A DNA stretch of 64,000 bases from Microbacterium sufflavum. GTDB taxonomy: Bacteria; Actinomycetota; Actinomycetes; Actinomycetales; Microbacteriaceae. The notes under the pieces are model-generated. The model saw only the letters and a list, made by a program, of their open reading frames with translations, did not search any database and was not told the origin of the DNA. Numbering within the stretch: the first letter of the stretch is position 1; each line of letters starts with the position of its first letter. Positions 1-9,093 of the stretch are shown here, one piece after another. The stretch is from assembly GCF_023091155.1 (NCBI RefSeq), contig NZ_JAHWXK010000001.1, positions 682,001-746,000 of the forward strand, written 5' to 3'. A program made the position numbers and the translations under genes.

Positions 1-738
1 GGAGGCGTTCATCGCGTTGTAGCCGCCCACCGACTGGAACCACTGCATGTGCTCCAATCCCGCGTAGTCCTGCGGCTCGAGCTTCTCGAACTCCGCGGGG
101 TCGCCCGACGGGAACGAGAACAGCTGCAGCACGTGCAGCCCGAGGAAGCCCTCCGGCGCCAGCAGCCCGAGCTCGCGCGCGACCATCGCGCCGTTGTCGG
201 AGCCGTGGATGCCGTAGCTGTCGTAGCCGAGGCCGCGCATGAGCCGGTCGTACGCGGCGGCGACCTTCGCCACCGTCCACCCGGCGGAGGCGAGCGGCTG
301 CGAGAAACCGTAGCCGGGGGCATCCGGGATCACGAGGTGGAACGCCTCCTCCGCGCGACCGCCGTGCGCCTCGGGGTCGGTGAGCCGGTCGATGAGGTCG
401 AGGTAGTCGACGGAGGAACCAGGGTAGGTATGTGCGAGCAGCAGCGGGGTCGCGTTCTCGTGCCGCGAGCGGATGTGGAGGAAGCGGATCGTCTGGCCGT
501 CGATCTCGGTGGTGAACTGCGGGTGGGCGTTGAGCCGCTCCTGCGCGGCAGCCCAGTCGAACTCCCGCCACGCGGTCAGCGCCTCGCGCAGGAAGTGGTT
601 CGGGGTGCCGGCGTCCCAGTCGTCGACGGGCGCGGTGCGGGGCAGGCGCGTGCGGGCGAGGCGGTCGCGGAGGTCGGCGACCTCGGCGTCGAAGACGTCG
701 ACGGAGAAGGGGCGGAAGGCGAGGGTCGTGGTGTTCAT
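1..738 (-). CDS. Epoxide hydrolase family protein (3' end outside window)
   Basis: Alpha/beta-hydrolase of the epoxide hydrolase N-terminal (EHN) family, expected to open epoxides or related ethers to diols in the cytoplasm. The ATG at 738 begins MNTTTLAFRPFSVDV. An EHN-like segment spans roughly residues 5-110. The oxyanion-loop motif HTYPGS is seen, and the nucleophile elbow reads HGSDNGA, with Asp in the G-x-D-x-G position expected for epoxide hydrolases. The C-terminal part, with the catalytic His, lies beyond base 1, so completeness cannot be judged. It is divergent from the WYL regulator, and the 67-base gap holds a perfect inverted repeat, so it is probably that regulator's target. The natural substrate is unknown. 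Confidence 0.88.
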   Translation of the reverse strand, partial: MNTTTLAFRPFSVDVFDAEVADLRDRLARTRLPRTAPVDDWDAGTPNHFLREALTAWREFDWAAAQERLNAHPQFTTEIDGQTIRFLHIRSRHENATPLLLAHTYPGSSVDYLDLIDRLTDPEAHGGRAEEAFHLVIPDAPGYGFSQPLASAGWTVAKVAAAYDRLMRGLGYDSYGIHGSDNGAMVARELGLLAPEGFLGLHVLQLFSFPSGDPAEFEKLEPQDYAGLEHMQWFQSVGGYNAMNAS

Positions 739-757
739 GTCTCCGACGATAGAAGCC

Positions 758-782
758 CATTAGGCTGGATACGTTCCTAATG
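758..782. promoter_or_regulatory. Candidate operator for the WYL regulator
   Basis: Perfect inverted repeat with half-sites CATTAGG (758-764) and CCTAATG (776-782), separated by 11 bases. It is centred in the gap between the epoxide hydrolase start (738) and the WYL regulator start (806). One to two helical turns between half-sites fits a dimeric HTH protein. Binding is inferred from position and symmetry only. Confidence 0.55.
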
Positions 783-805
783 ATTCGGCGACTTTCGGAG
801 GCCTC

Positions 806-1762
806 ATGGCGGACCCGACCGCACGGCTCCTGGCGCTGCTCGCCCTGCTGCAGACGGGTTCGGAGCGATCCGGCAGCGAGCTCGCGCAGCGGCTCCGCGT
901 CTCACCCCGCACCGTGCGCCACGACGTCGAGCGCCTCCGCGAACTCGGATACCCGGTCGACGCCCGTCGCGGCTCCACCGGCGGCTACCGGCTCGGGGCG
1001 GGCGGCAAGCTCCCCCCGCTGCTGCTCGACGACGAGGAGGCGGTGGCGGTGACCGTCGGCCTGCGCGCCGCCGCCGGCATCGCGGGCATCGCCGACTCCG
1101 GCGCGAGAGCGCTCGCCAAGCTCGAACAGGTCCTCCCCTCGCACCTGCGCCCCACCGTCGACGCACTGCGCACGAGCGTCGACCGCGCGCCGGAGAACAA
1201 CGACACCGACGCGCCAGACCCGGAGGTCGACGCTGCCGTGCTGCGGGCCGTCGCGGGAGCGATCCGCGACCAGGAGTGGCTGCGCTTCGACTACGACGGC
1301 CGCCCAGTGCTGGTCGAGCCGTACCGCCTGCTCACCTGGGTGCGACGCTGGTACCTCGTGGCCCGCGACCCGCAGACGAGCGAATGGGGCACGTACCGCG
1401 TGGACTGGATGGAGCCGCGGATGCCGACCCGCCGCCGCTTCGACCCGCAGCCGTTGCCCGGGGGCGACTACACCGCGTTCGCCATGCGCACCATCGCCGT
1501 GAGCGGCTGGCAGGTGCACGCGCGACTGCGCATCGACGCGCCCGCCGAGGCCGTGCTCGACCGCATCCACGCCGCGGTCGGCGTGGTCGAGCCGGTCGAC
1601 GAGGAACACTGCATCCTCGTCACCGGCGCCGACAGCCTCGACACGATCGCCGCCTACATCGGGATGCTGATGATGGACTTCACGGTCGAGTCGCCGCCCG
1701 AACTGCTGCCCCGACTCCAGCTGCTGTCGGAGCGGTATGCCAGGGCCGTCGCGGGCTCCTGA
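806..1762 (+). CDS. YafY-type transcriptional regulator, HTH + WYL domain
   Basis: Ligand-sensing DNA-binding regulator of 318 residues, the usual size for the family. An HTH_11/DeoR-like winged helix covers about residues 7-60 (core SELAQRLRVSPRTVRHDVE). The WYL domain follows, with the signature WYL at residues 182-184 inside RRWYLVARDP, and a WCX-type C-terminal extension completes it. The ATG at 806 follows a plausible purine-rich RBS (cggagg). It is transcribed divergently from an epoxide hydrolase, with an inverted repeat between them, so autoregulation plus control of the neighbour is the likely arrangement. The ligand is unknown. Confidence 0.9.
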   Translation: MADPTARLLALLALLQTGSERSGSELAQRLRVSPRTVRHDVERLRELGYPVDARRGSTGGYRLGAGGKLPPLLLDDEEAVAVTVGLRAAAGIAGIADSGARALAKLEQVLPSHLRPTVDALRTSVDRAPENNDTDAPDPEVDAAVLRAVAGAIRDQEWLRFDYDGRPVLVEPYRLLTWVRRWYLVARDPQTSEWGTYRVDWMEPRMPTRRRFDPQPLPGGDYTAFAMRTIAVSGWQVHARLRIDAPAEAVLDRIHAAVGVVEPVDEEHCILVTGADSLDTIAAYIGMLMMDFTVESPPELLPRLQLLSERYARAVAGS

Positions 1763-1770
1763 CCCGGAGC

Positions 1771-3156
1771 TCAGGCCCCGCGCAGGCGCTCCGCGAGGTA
1801 CGCGTGCAGGCCGTCGATCGGCACCCGCTCCTGCGCCATCGTGTCGCGGTCGCGCACCGTGACAGCCCGGTCGTCGAGCGAGTCGAAGTCGACCGTCACG
1901 CAGAACGGGGTGCCGATCTCGTCCTGACGACGGTAGCGGCGACCGATCGCGCCGGCGTCGTCGAAGTCCACGGCCCACGAGCCGCGCAGGGTGTCGGCAA
2001 CCTCGCGCGCGAGCGGCGACAGGTTCTCGTTGCGGCTGAGCGGCAGCACCGCGGCCTTGACGGGAGCCAGACGCGGGTCGAGCTTGAGCACCGTGCGGGT
2101 GTCGGTGCCGCCCTTGGCGTTGGGCACCTGCTCCTCCACATACGCGTCGACGAGGAACGCCATCATGGCTCGCGTGAGGCCGAACGACGGCTCGATCACG
2201 TACGGCGTGTAGCGCTCGCCCGTCGCCTGGTCGAAGTAGGTCAGGCTCTGGCCGGACGCCTCGCTGTGACTGGAGAGGTCGTAGTCGGTGCGGTTGGCGA
2301 CGCCCATGAGCTCGCCCCACTCCTTGCCCGCGAAACCGAAGCGGTACTCCACGTCGATCGTGCCGGCGGAGTAGTGCGCGCGGTCCTCCTCGGGCACGTC
2401 GAACTGCCGCATGTTCTCCGGGTCGATGCCGAGGTCGATGAACCAGTTCCAGCACGCCTCGACCCAGTGGTCGAACCACTGCGGGGCCTCGGCGGGCGGC
2501 GTGAAGAACTCGATCTCCATCTGCTCGAACTCGCGCGTACGGAAGATGAAGTTGCCGGGGGTGATCTCGTTGCGGAACGCCTTGCCGACCTGGCCGATGC
2601 CGAACGGCGGCTTCTTGCGGCTCGCGGTGAGCACGTTGGAGAAGTTGACGAAGATGCCCTGCGCGGTCTCGGGACGCAGGTAGTACAGGCCGGACTCGTC
2701 ATCGACCACGCCGAGGTACGTCTTCACCAGACCGGAGAACGCCTTGGGCTCGGTGTACTGGCCCTTGGTGCCGCAGTTCGGGCACGGGATGTCGGCGAGA
2801 CCGTTCTCGGCCTTGCGGCCCTTGCGCGCCTCGAAGTCCTCGATCAGGTTGTCGGCGCGGAAGCGCTTGTGGCACTGCAGGCACTCCACCAGCGGGTCGG
2901 TGAAGGTGGCGACGTGACCCGACGCCTCCCACACGCGCTTGGGCAGGATGATGCTGGAGTCGAGGCCGACCATGTCGCCACGGCCGCGCACGAACGTCTG
3001 CCACCACTGGCGACGGATGTTCTCCTTGAGCTCGGTGCCGAGGGGTCCGTAGTCCCAGGCCGACCGGGAACCGCCGTAGATCTCACCCGCCTGGAACACG
3101 AACCCGCGGTGGCGGGCGAGGGCGATGACCTTGTCAAGACGGGACTGTTCGGCCAC
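1771..3156 (-). CDS. glyS: Glycyl-tRNA synthetase (alpha2 type)
   Basis: Charges tRNA-Gly with glycine in the cytoplasm; essential class II synthetase. The 461-residue length matches the single-chain dimeric form of Gram-positives rather than the alpha2-beta2 GlyQ/GlyS form. The N-terminus has the [14 protein letters not shown] block. A zinc-binding insertion has Cys92, Cys95, Cys125 and Cys128 in two CxxC pairs. Class II motif 2 appears as [21 protein letters not shown] and motif 3 as [14 protein letters not shown]. It converges with the WYL regulator gene, ending 9 bases from it. No T-box or other leader element was recognised upstream. Confidence 0.97.
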   Translation of the reverse strand: MAEQSRLDKVIALARHRGFVFQAGEIYGGSRSAWDYGPLGTELKENIRRQWWQTFVRGRGDMVGLDSSIILPKRVWEASGHVATFTDPLVECLQCHKRFRADNLIEDFEARKGRKAENGLADIPCPNCGTKGQYTEPKAFSGLVKTYLGVVDDESGLYYLRPETAQGIFVNFSNVLTASRKKPPFGIGQVGKAFRNEITPGNFIFRTREFEQMEIEFFTPPAEAPQWFDHWVEACWNWFIDLGIDPENMRQFDVPEEDRAHYSAGTIDVEYRFGFAGKEWGELMGVANRTDYDLSSHSEASGQSLTYFDQATGERYTPYVIEPSFGLTRAMMAFLVDAYVEEQVPNAKGGTDTRTVLKLDPRLAPVKAAVLPLSRNENLSPLAREVADTLRGSWAVDFDDAGAIGRRYRRQDEIGTPFCVTVDFDSLDDRAVTVRDRDTMAQERVPIDGLHAYLAERLRGA

Positions 3157-3271
3157 GGTGGCTCCAATGGTCGGATGCGGAGAACGCCCGTGAGCACGGG
3201 CATCCCCATTCTATCGGTGGTCGCAGCGCGCCCCCTGGCCGCGGTCGCCGCCGGAGAGTACCGTCCCACGC

Positions 3272-4741
3272 ATGAGCACCACCGAGCGACAGCCCGCTTC
3301 CCGCGACGAGGACACCCGCTTCTTCGGGCAGCCCTGGCCCCTCGTGCACGTCTTCGGCGTCGAGATGTGGGAGCGCTTCAGCTTCTATGGCATGCAGGGC
3401 ATCCTGCTCATCTACCTCTACCACTCGGTCACGCAGGGCGGTCTCGGTCTGCCCGAGGCCACGGCCGGCGGGATCCTCGGCGCGTACGGCGGCTCGGTCT
3501 ACCTCGCGACGATCCTCGGCGCCTGGCTCGCCGACCGGCTGTTCGGCTCGGAGCGCGTGCTGTTCGTGAGCGCGATGGTGATCGTCGCCGGGCACCTCGC
3601 GCTCGCCCTGCTGCCGGGCTTCGTGGGCGTCGGGGTCGGACTCGTGCTCGTGGCGCTCGGCTCCGGCGGCCTCAAGGCCAACGCGACCGCGGTCGTCGGC
3701 ACCCTCTACGCCCCGGACGACGTGCGCCGCGACGCCGGGTTCTCGCTGTTCTATCTGGGCATCAACCTCGGCGCCTTCCTCGGGCCGATCCTCACCGGTC
3801 TGCTCCAGTCCACGCTCGGGTTCCACTGGGGCTTCGGACTCGCCGCGCTCGGGATGACGCTCGGCCTCGTGCAGTACGCGTTCGGACGGCGCGGGCTCCC
3901 GGACACGGCGCGCGAGGTGCCCAACCCGCTGCCCCGCTCGCGCTACCCGCTGGTGGGGATCATCGCGGGCGGCGCCGTGCTCGTCATCGCCGTGTGCGTG
4001 CTCACCGGGCTGATCCACGCCGACAACCTCGCACTCATCGTGATCATCGGCACGATCGTCGCGGCGATCGCCTACTTCGCGGTCATCCTGTCCAGCCACC
4101 GCATCGACGCCACCGAGCGCTCGCGCGTCTGGAGCTTCGTCCCGCTGTTCCTCACCAGCGTGGCGTTCTGGTCGTTGTACCAGCAGCAGTTCACCGTGCT
4201 GACCGTCTACTCCGACAAGCGCCTGGACCGGAACCTGTTCGGGTGGGAGATGCCGGTGTCGTGGGTGCAGTCCATCAACCCGGTGTTCATCATCATCCTG
4301 TCGGGCGTCTTCGCCGCGATCTGGACCAAGCTCGGCACCCGGCAGCCGTCGACGCCGGTGAAGTTCGGGCTCGCCGCCATCATCATGGGCGCGGCGTTCC
4401 TGCTGTTCCTGCCGTTCTCCGGGGGCGGCGAGAACTCCACGCCGCTGCTGGCGATCGTCGGCATCCTCTTCGTGTTCACGGTCGCCGAGCTGCTGCTGTC
4501 CCCCGTCGGGCTCTCCGCCTCGACCAAGCTCGCCCCCGCGGTGTTCCACACGCAGATGGTGGCGCTGTTCTTCCTGTCGGTGGCGCTGGGCACGGCGATC
4601 GCCGGGTGGCTCGTGCAGTTCTACGACCCCGAGAACGAGGTGCCGTTCTTCTCGATCCTCGGCGGGATCGCGATCCTCGTCGGCGTCGGGATGCTGCTGA
4701 GCGTGAAGCCGGTGCTGCGCCTCATGCGCGGCGTGCGCTGA
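3272..4741 (+). CDS. POT-family proton-coupled oligopeptide transporter
   Basis: Inner-membrane importer of di- and tripeptides driven by the proton gradient (POT/PTR family, DtpT-like). The 489-residue length and many hydrophobic segments (about 12-14 helices) fit. Near residues 30-45 the ERFSFYGMQGIL stretch carries the family ExxERFxYY motif, followed by ADRLFG in the first cytoplasmic loop, which resembles the MFS A motif. It is divergent from glyS across about 115 bases and converges on a GNAT gene. Substrate range cannot be read from sequence alone. Confidence 0.93.
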   Translation: MSTTERQPASRDEDTRFFGQPWPLVHVFGVEMWERFSFYGMQGILLIYLYHSVTQGGLGLPEATAGGILGAYGGSVYLATILGAWLADRLFGSERVLFVSAMVIVAGHLALALLPGFVGVGVGLVLVALGSGGLKANATAVVGTLYAPDDVRRDAGFSLFYLGINLGAFLGPILTGLLQSTLGFHWGFGLAALGMTLGLVQYAFGRRGLPDTAREVPNPLPRSRYPLVGIIAGGAVLVIAVCVLTGLIHADNLALIVIIGTIVAAIAYFAVILSSHRIDATERSRVWSFVPLFLTSVAFWSLYQQQFTVLTVYSDKRLDRNLFGWEMPVSWVQSINPVFIIILSGVFAAIWTKLGTRQPSTPVKFGLAAIIMGAAFLLFLPFSGGGENSTPLLAIVGILFVFTVAELLLSPVGLSASTKLAPAVFHTQMVALFFLSVALGTAIAGWLVQFYDPENEVPFFSILGGIAILVGVGMLLSVKPVLRLMRGVR

Positions 4742-4766
4742 GCCGCGCCGTCACCCGGCGAGGGGC

Positions 4767-5456
4767 TCAGGCGGTGAACAGGTAGCCGCGCCCCGACTCG
4801 AAACCGGCGATCCGCAGCCCGCTGCCGAGCAGACCCTCCATCTGCGCGCGCAGCCGCAGCCGCCACTCGTGCGCGGCCGCCGGGTCGGAGACCCGCATCG
4901 CCTCGATGTCGTCCGGGATCTCCAGGGTCTCCACGACATCACCATCGGCCGGGGGCTTGGCGATGTCGGCCAGCGCCCACTCGACATCGAGCCGGTCGCT
5001 CTCATCGCCCGCGTCACCGCCGCCGAAGATGCCGTAGCGGTTCACGGAGTAGCCGGTGGCGCGGGCCCCGAGCACCGAGAAGAAGAAGTGCGCGTTGCGG
5101 GCCACGAGCGGGTCGAACACCCACGTGATGCGGCCGACGTCGCGCGAGAACGCCCACTGCCGCTGGTGCTCCTTCAGCTCGCGACCCCAGCCGCGGCCGC
5201 GGTACTCCGGCAGCAGCGCCGTGATGTGCGAGTGCATCGCCCGGCGGGCCGGTTCGCCGAAGAACGCGATGGACGCACCGACCATGCGCTCCTCATCGCC
5301 CTCGCCGTCGAAGAACCCGACGACGTAGTTGCCCGACTGCTGCAGGGCGCGGAGGGTGCCGGCATCGACCACGCGCTGCGGACCCCGGATGGAGTCGAGC
5401 AGGCCCTGCGCGTCGAGGATGAGTTCAACGGTGTCGAGGTCACGGATGGTACGCAC
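4767..5456 (-). CDS. GNAT-family N-acetyltransferase
   Basis: Probable acetyl-CoA-dependent acetyltransferase. The acetyl-CoA pyrophosphate loop YRGRGWGRELK is visible near the middle, matching the Q/R-x-x-G-x-G/A signature. The preferred start is the GTG at 5456 (VRTIRDLDTVEL). An upstream in-frame ATG at 5549 would add 31 poorly conserved-looking residues and overlap the next gene. The predicted product is 229 residues, longer than minimal GNATs, with a C-terminal extension of no recognised motif. Acceptor substrate unknown. It lies downstream of and co-directional with the HIT-like gene. Confidence 0.8.
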   Translation of the reverse strand: MRTIRDLDTVELILDAQGLLDSIRGPQRVVDAGTLRALQQSGNYVVGFFDGEGDEERMVGASIAFFGEPARRAMHSHITALLPEYRGRGWGRELKEHQRQWAFSRDVGRITWVFDPLVARNAHFFFSVLGARATGYSVNRYGIFGGGDAGDESDRLDVEWALADIAKPPADGDVVETLEIPDDIEAMRVSDPAAAHEWRLRLRAQMEGLLGSGLRIAGFESGRGYLFTA

Positions 5457-5505
5457 GGCTCCAGTCTGCCCCTCCACGGCGGGTTCGCGGAAACCCGGGC
5501 GGGCC

Positions 5506-6126
5506 TCAGCGGTACGGGAACGCCTCTCCCCCGCCCGCGGCGAGCGCATCGGCGACGACGCGGAGGTGCTCCGACGCCATCTCGGGCGGCAGCGGGGGAA
5601 GGATCTCGTCCCAGAACGCGAGCACCGCGCCGCGCCCCTGCATCATGCCGGCGGGGCGCCCCATCGCCCACATGTGGAAGTGCGCGGAACCATCGTTCCA
5701 GCGTCCGAAGTGACAGCGGGCGACCCCGGGGACGCTCTTCACCGCCTGCGACACCCGCTGCAGCAGCGGGCCCAGCGCCGCGAGAACGTCATGCGGGGCG
5801 TCCTCGAGCAGCCAGTGCTCGCGCGGGGCGACGCCGCCGATGAACGGCAGGCCGCCGACGTCCCAGCCGGCGCGCACCTGCCAGAGGTCGTCGTGCCAGA
5901 TCGTGTGCGGGCTCGGACCGCAGTGCCCGCACTCGCGCGGGTCGAGCTCCCCCGCCCTCGGCTCCTCCGGCACCAGCATCGGCTCGAGCGGTCGCATCGT
6001 CACCGTCTCGAAGGCCCACGGCAGACCGTCGGCGATCGCCGAGGCGTCGAGCACCTCTCCGATCGGCAGCCGGCGGTGGAACGGGGAATCGGCCGGGTGC
6101 TGCGTGGGTGGGGCGTCGTCGCTCAT
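5506..6126 (-). CDS. HIT-like (histidine triad superfamily) protein, degenerate motif
   Basis: Cytoplasmic protein of 206 residues resembling HIT/GalT-fold nucleotide hydrolases or transferases. The N-terminal third has CGHCGPSPHTIWHDD, reminiscent of the zinc-binding CxxC and substrate-binding region of longer HIT proteins, and GGVAPREHW follows. The motif reads HFHMWAMGRP, so only two of the three histidines of a canonical H-x-H-x-H-x-x triad are present. The ATG at 6126 (MSDDAPPTQH) is preferred over an upstream in-frame start at 6162. Enzymatic activity is uncertain because of the incomplete triad. Confidence 0.7.
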   Translation of the reverse strand: MSDDAPPTQHPADSPFHRRLPIGEVLDASAIADGLPWAFETVTMRPLEPMLVPEEPRAGELDPRECGHCGPSPHTIWHDDLWQVRAGWDVGGLPFIGGVAPREHWLLEDAPHDVLAALGPLLQRVSQAVKSVPGVARCHFGRWNDGSAHFHMWAMGRPAGMMQGRGAVLAFWDEILPPLPPEMASEHLRVVADALAAGGGEAFPYR

Positions 6127-6158
6127 CCGTTCATGCAACCACGGCACTGTCCACCCGG

Positions 6159-7484
6159 TCACACGGCGCGCAGGGCATCGCGGTCGAGCTGCGCGACCGC
6201 GGTCAGCCCGGCGAGGCCGAGGGTGATGTCGAGCTCGGCGAGCACGTTCCGCACCACCTGCCGCACCCCCTGCTCACCCGCGATGCCGAGGCCGTAGGCG
6301 TACGGCCGACCGAGCGCGACCATCGTCGCACCGAGGGCGAGGGCGATCGCGACGTCGGCCCCGCCGCGCACCCCGGAGTCGAACACGATCGGCACCCGCC
6401 CGGCCACCTGCTCCGCGATCGTCGGCAGCACGTCGAGGGTGGGCACGGACCGGTCGATCTGGCGTCCGCCGTGGTTGGAGATCCAGATGCCGTCCACGCC
6501 CGCGTCCAGCGCGCGCTGCGCATCCTCCGGGTGCACGATGCCCTTGAGGATGATCGGCAGCGTGGTCCACTCGCGCGCCTTCGCGAGGTCGTCCCACGTG
6601 AGCGCGGGGGTGGAGAACACGTCGAGGAACGTCTCGACGGCCGCCCGCGGCAACGGCGAGCGCAGGTTGTCGCGCAGGCGTCCGCCCTCGGTGAGGGCCG
6701 CGCCCTTCCTGGCGATGCTGAGCGCGGCGGCGACTGCTGTCGGGGTGACCTTCACCGCGGAGGCGTCGCTCTTCGGGGCGGCCGCCCGCTGTCGCACGAG
6801 CTCGCGGAACACGGGATCGCTGGTGTACTGCGCGATGCCCAGGCCGCGGGTGAACGGCAGGTAGGCGAGGTCGAGGTCCCGCGTGCGCCACCCCAGCAGG
6901 TGCGTGTCGAGCGTGACGACGATCGCCTCGCAGCCGGACGCCGCGGCGCGGGCGAGCAGGGAACGGTTCAGGTCGTCCGACGACGACCAGTACAGCTGGA
7001 ACAGCCGTGACCCGGACGGCGCCGCGGCCGCCACATGCTCCATCGGGAGCGACGCCTGGTTCGACAGCGCGTACGGGACGCCGAGGGAGGCGGCGGCGCG
7101 GGCGACCGCACGGTCGGCGTCGGGGTGCGCGAGCTCCATGACCCCGAGCGGCGCGAGGATCAGCGGGCTCGTCCGTCGTGTCCCGAGGAACTCGACGCCG
7201 AGGTCGCGTTCGCTGACGTCGCGCAGCGGCCGCGGCCAGACCTGCCACCGATCGAACGCCGCCCGGTTCGCCGTCACCGTGTGCTCCGCTCCCGCACCCC
7301 CGGCGATGTACGCGAAGGCCTCGGCGCTCAGCGTCTTCCGCGCCGCCTCCTCCAGCGCGGCCGGGGCGACCGGGACGGCCGGTCGGGTGCCGCTGATCCC
7401 GGCGCGATAGATGTCGGACTGGGTACGCCGGGAGATGCCGCGGTGGGCGGCGGGATCGTCCGGAGCGACGCTGCTCGTGACCAT
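6159..7484 (-). CDS. FMN-dependent alpha-hydroxy-acid dehydrogenase/oxidase (LldD family)
   Basis: Oxidises an L-2-hydroxy acid such as lactate to the 2-keto acid using FMN. The 441-residue protein contains the family signature SNHGGRQIDRSVPTLDVL, with the catalytic His and substrate Arg. Other family blocks are KGIVHPEDAQ (FMN-binding Lys), DSGVRGGADVAIALALGA and GRPYAYGL. The start is set at the ATG at 7484 (MVTSSVAPDD); longer in-frame readings run antisense through the MFS gene and were dismissed. It is divergent from an MFS exporter across 61 bases. Lactate is the commonest substrate of the family but is not proven here. Confidence 0.92.
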   Translation of the reverse strand: MVTSSVAPDDPAAHRGISRRTQSDIYRAGISGTRPAVPVAPAALEEAARKTLSAEAFAYIAGGAGAEHTVTANRAAFDRWQVWPRPLRDVSERDLGVEFLGTRRTSPLILAPLGVMELAHPDADRAVARAAASLGVPYALSNQASLPMEHVAAAAPSGSRLFQLYWSSSDDLNRSLLARAAASGCEAIVVTLDTHLLGWRTRDLDLAYLPFTRGLGIAQYTSDPVFRELVRQRAAAPKSDASAVKVTPTAVAAALSIARKGAALTEGGRLRDNLRSPLPRAAVETFLDVFSTPALTWDDLAKAREWTTLPIILKGIVHPEDAQRALDAGVDGIWISNHGGRQIDRSVPTLDVLPTIAEQVAGRVPIVFDSGVRGGADVAIALALGATMVALGRPYAYGLGIAGEQGVRQVVRNVLAELDITLGLAGLTAVAQLDRDALRAV

Positions 7485-7545
7485 GACCACATGCTGGCCA
7501 CGGCCGAACGGCCCCGCACCGCGCACGGGCCGATAGCCTGGGCCG

Positions 7546-8985
7546 GTGGGTGCGAGCGACGACAGAGCCAGGAAGCGCCTCTCCCGCACCCCGCCCCGGT
7601 GGGCGATCATCGCGGTGCTGGCCTTCGCGGGCCTGTGTTCGTCGTTCATGTTCACGCTCGTCGTGCCGCTGCAGGCCGAGCTGCCGCAGCTGCTGAACGC
7701 CTCGCGCGAAGACACCACGTGGGTCGTCACGATCACGCTGCTCGTCGCCGCCGTCGCCACCCCGATCTCGGGCCGCCTCGGCGACATGTACGGCAAGCGC
7801 CGCGTGGTCATCGTGCTGCTCGCGATCCTGATCCTCGGCTCCGTGATCGCCGCCGTGTCCGGCTCGATCGTCGGCGTGATCATCGGTCGCGCCCTGCAGG
7901 GTGCCGTGACGGGCGTGGTGCCGCTGGGCATCGCGATCATGCGCGACGTGCTCCCGCCCGAGCGCCTGGGCACCGCGGTCGCCCTCATGAGCGCGACCAT
8001 GGGCGTCGGCGGCGCGATCGGCATGCCCGTGGCTGCGCTGCTCGCGGAGAACGCCGACTGGCACATGCTCTTCTGGCTCGCCGCAGCGCTCGGCGTCGCC
8101 GGACTCGCGCTCGTGCTCGCGGTCGTGCCGGAAGACGTGCTCCGCTCCCCCGGTCGGCTCGACGTGCTCGGCGCCGTCGGCCTCGCGATCGGCCTCACCG
8201 GGCTGCTGCTCTTCGTGTCGCGCGGCGCCGAGTGGGGCTGGACGTCGCCCGTGACCCTCGCGTGCGTGATCGGCGGCGTCGCCGTGCTGCTGGTGTGGGG
8301 CTGGTACCAGCTCAGGACGAGGGATCCGCTGCTCGACCTGCGCGTGGCCGCGCGGCCCGCCGTGCTGTTCACCAACATCGCCGCGATCGGGATGGGCTTC
8401 GCCCTGTTCGCGTCGAACGTCACGTTCCCGCAGATGCTGGAGATGCCGGTGGTCGGCGGCGGCTTCGGGCTCGACATGGTCGCGGCCTCGCTCGTGATCA
8501 TGCCGGCCGGCCTGGTGATGATGGTGATCTCCCCGCTGTCCGGCTGGCTGGAGCGCACCGTCGGACCGCGCCCCCTCTTCACCGTGGGCGCGATCGCGAT
8601 CGTGCTCGCCTACGTGTTCGTGCTGCTGTGGTCCACGGCCGTGTGGCACGTGTTCGTCGCGAACATCTTCATCGGCATCGGCATCGGGTTCACGTTCGCC
8701 GCGATGCCGATGATCATCATGCGCTCGGTGCCGGCGAACGAGACCGGCGCCTCGAACGGGCTCAACGCGCTGTTCCGCTCGGTGGGCACCTCGACCGCCT
8801 CGGCCGTGATGGGCGGCGTCCTCGCCGCCATGAGCATCGACGTCGACGGGGTGGCCGTCCCTACGCGCAGCGCGTTCGAGGTGTGCTTCTGGCTCGCGAT
8901 CGCGGCCGGGGTGCTCGCGGTCGTGCTGTCGCTGTTCATCCCGCGGCGCCGCGCCGCCGAGCAGCATCCGTCGCTGCCCGAGTGA
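7546..8985 (+). CDS. MFS transporter, DHA2-like drug efflux type
   Basis: Inner-membrane proton-coupled exporter of 479 residues with about 14 hydrophobic segments, as in the DHA2 multidrug branch. The MFS A motif is GRLGDMYGKRR (about residues 78-88). The C motif region GRALQGAVTGVVPLGIAI marks an antiporter. The GTG at 7546 starts MGASDDRARKRL, and a charged 20-residue tail precedes TM1. The basic C-terminus is PRRRAAEQH. It is divergent from the hydroxy-acid oxidase and ends just before the left 54-bp repeat of the adjacent islet. Substrate unknown. Confidence 0.9.
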   Translation: MGASDDRARKRLSRTPPRWAIIAVLAFAGLCSSFMFTLVVPLQAELPQLLNASREDTTWVVTITLLVAAVATPISGRLGDMYGKRRVVIVLLAILILGSVIAAVSGSIVGVIIGRALQGAVTGVVPLGIAIMRDVLPPERLGTAVALMSATMGVGGAIGMPVAALLAENADWHMLFWLAAALGVAGLALVLAVVPEDVLRSPGRLDVLGAVGLAIGLTGLLLFVSRGAEWGWTSPVTLACVIGGVAVLLVWGWYQLRTRDPLLDLRVAARPAVLFTNIAAIGMGFALFASNVTFPQMLEMPVVGGGFGLDMVAASLVIMPAGLVMMVISPLSGWLERTVGPRPLFTVGAIAIVLAYVFVLLWSTAVWHVFVANIFIGIGIGFTFAAMPMIIMRSVPANETGASNGLNALFRSVGTSTASAVMGGVLAAMSIDVDGVAVPTRSAFEVCFWLAIAAGVLAVVLSLFIPRRRAAEQHPSLPE

Positions 8986-9003
8986 CGCCCTCGGCGCGAC
9001 GCG

Positions 9004-9057
9004 TCAGTGGGTGTACTCCATGAGCTCGACGCCCAGCACACGGAACGCGTCGTGCGC
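9004..9057. repeat. 54-bp perfect direct repeat, left copy (vestigial gene end)
   Basis: Identical to 10263-10316. The right copy is the last 18 codons, including the stop, of the beta-lactamase-fold gene, and the repeat starts exactly at the stop codon. The left copy has no upstream coding region, so it is a relic or an attachment-like duplication. Identity stops abruptly at base 9058. Confidence 0.97.
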
Positions 9058-9093
9058 GAGCCTCTCCGGTCTGTGCGCTGCGGGCGGACCGGA

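Noticed and set aside
3157..3271. Possible T-box or riboswitch in the glyS/POT gap
   Set aside because: Only a short GCCCGTG-AG-CACGGGC inverted repeat (3186-3201) is seen; there is no T-box sequence, specifier loop or antiterminator.
1276..4785. 1169-residue plus-strand open frame
   Set aside because: It is a long stop-free shadow caused by high GC, running over the WYL regulator, antisense to glyS and out of frame with the POT transporter; its composition (Arg/Ala/Gly/His-rich) has no domain pattern.
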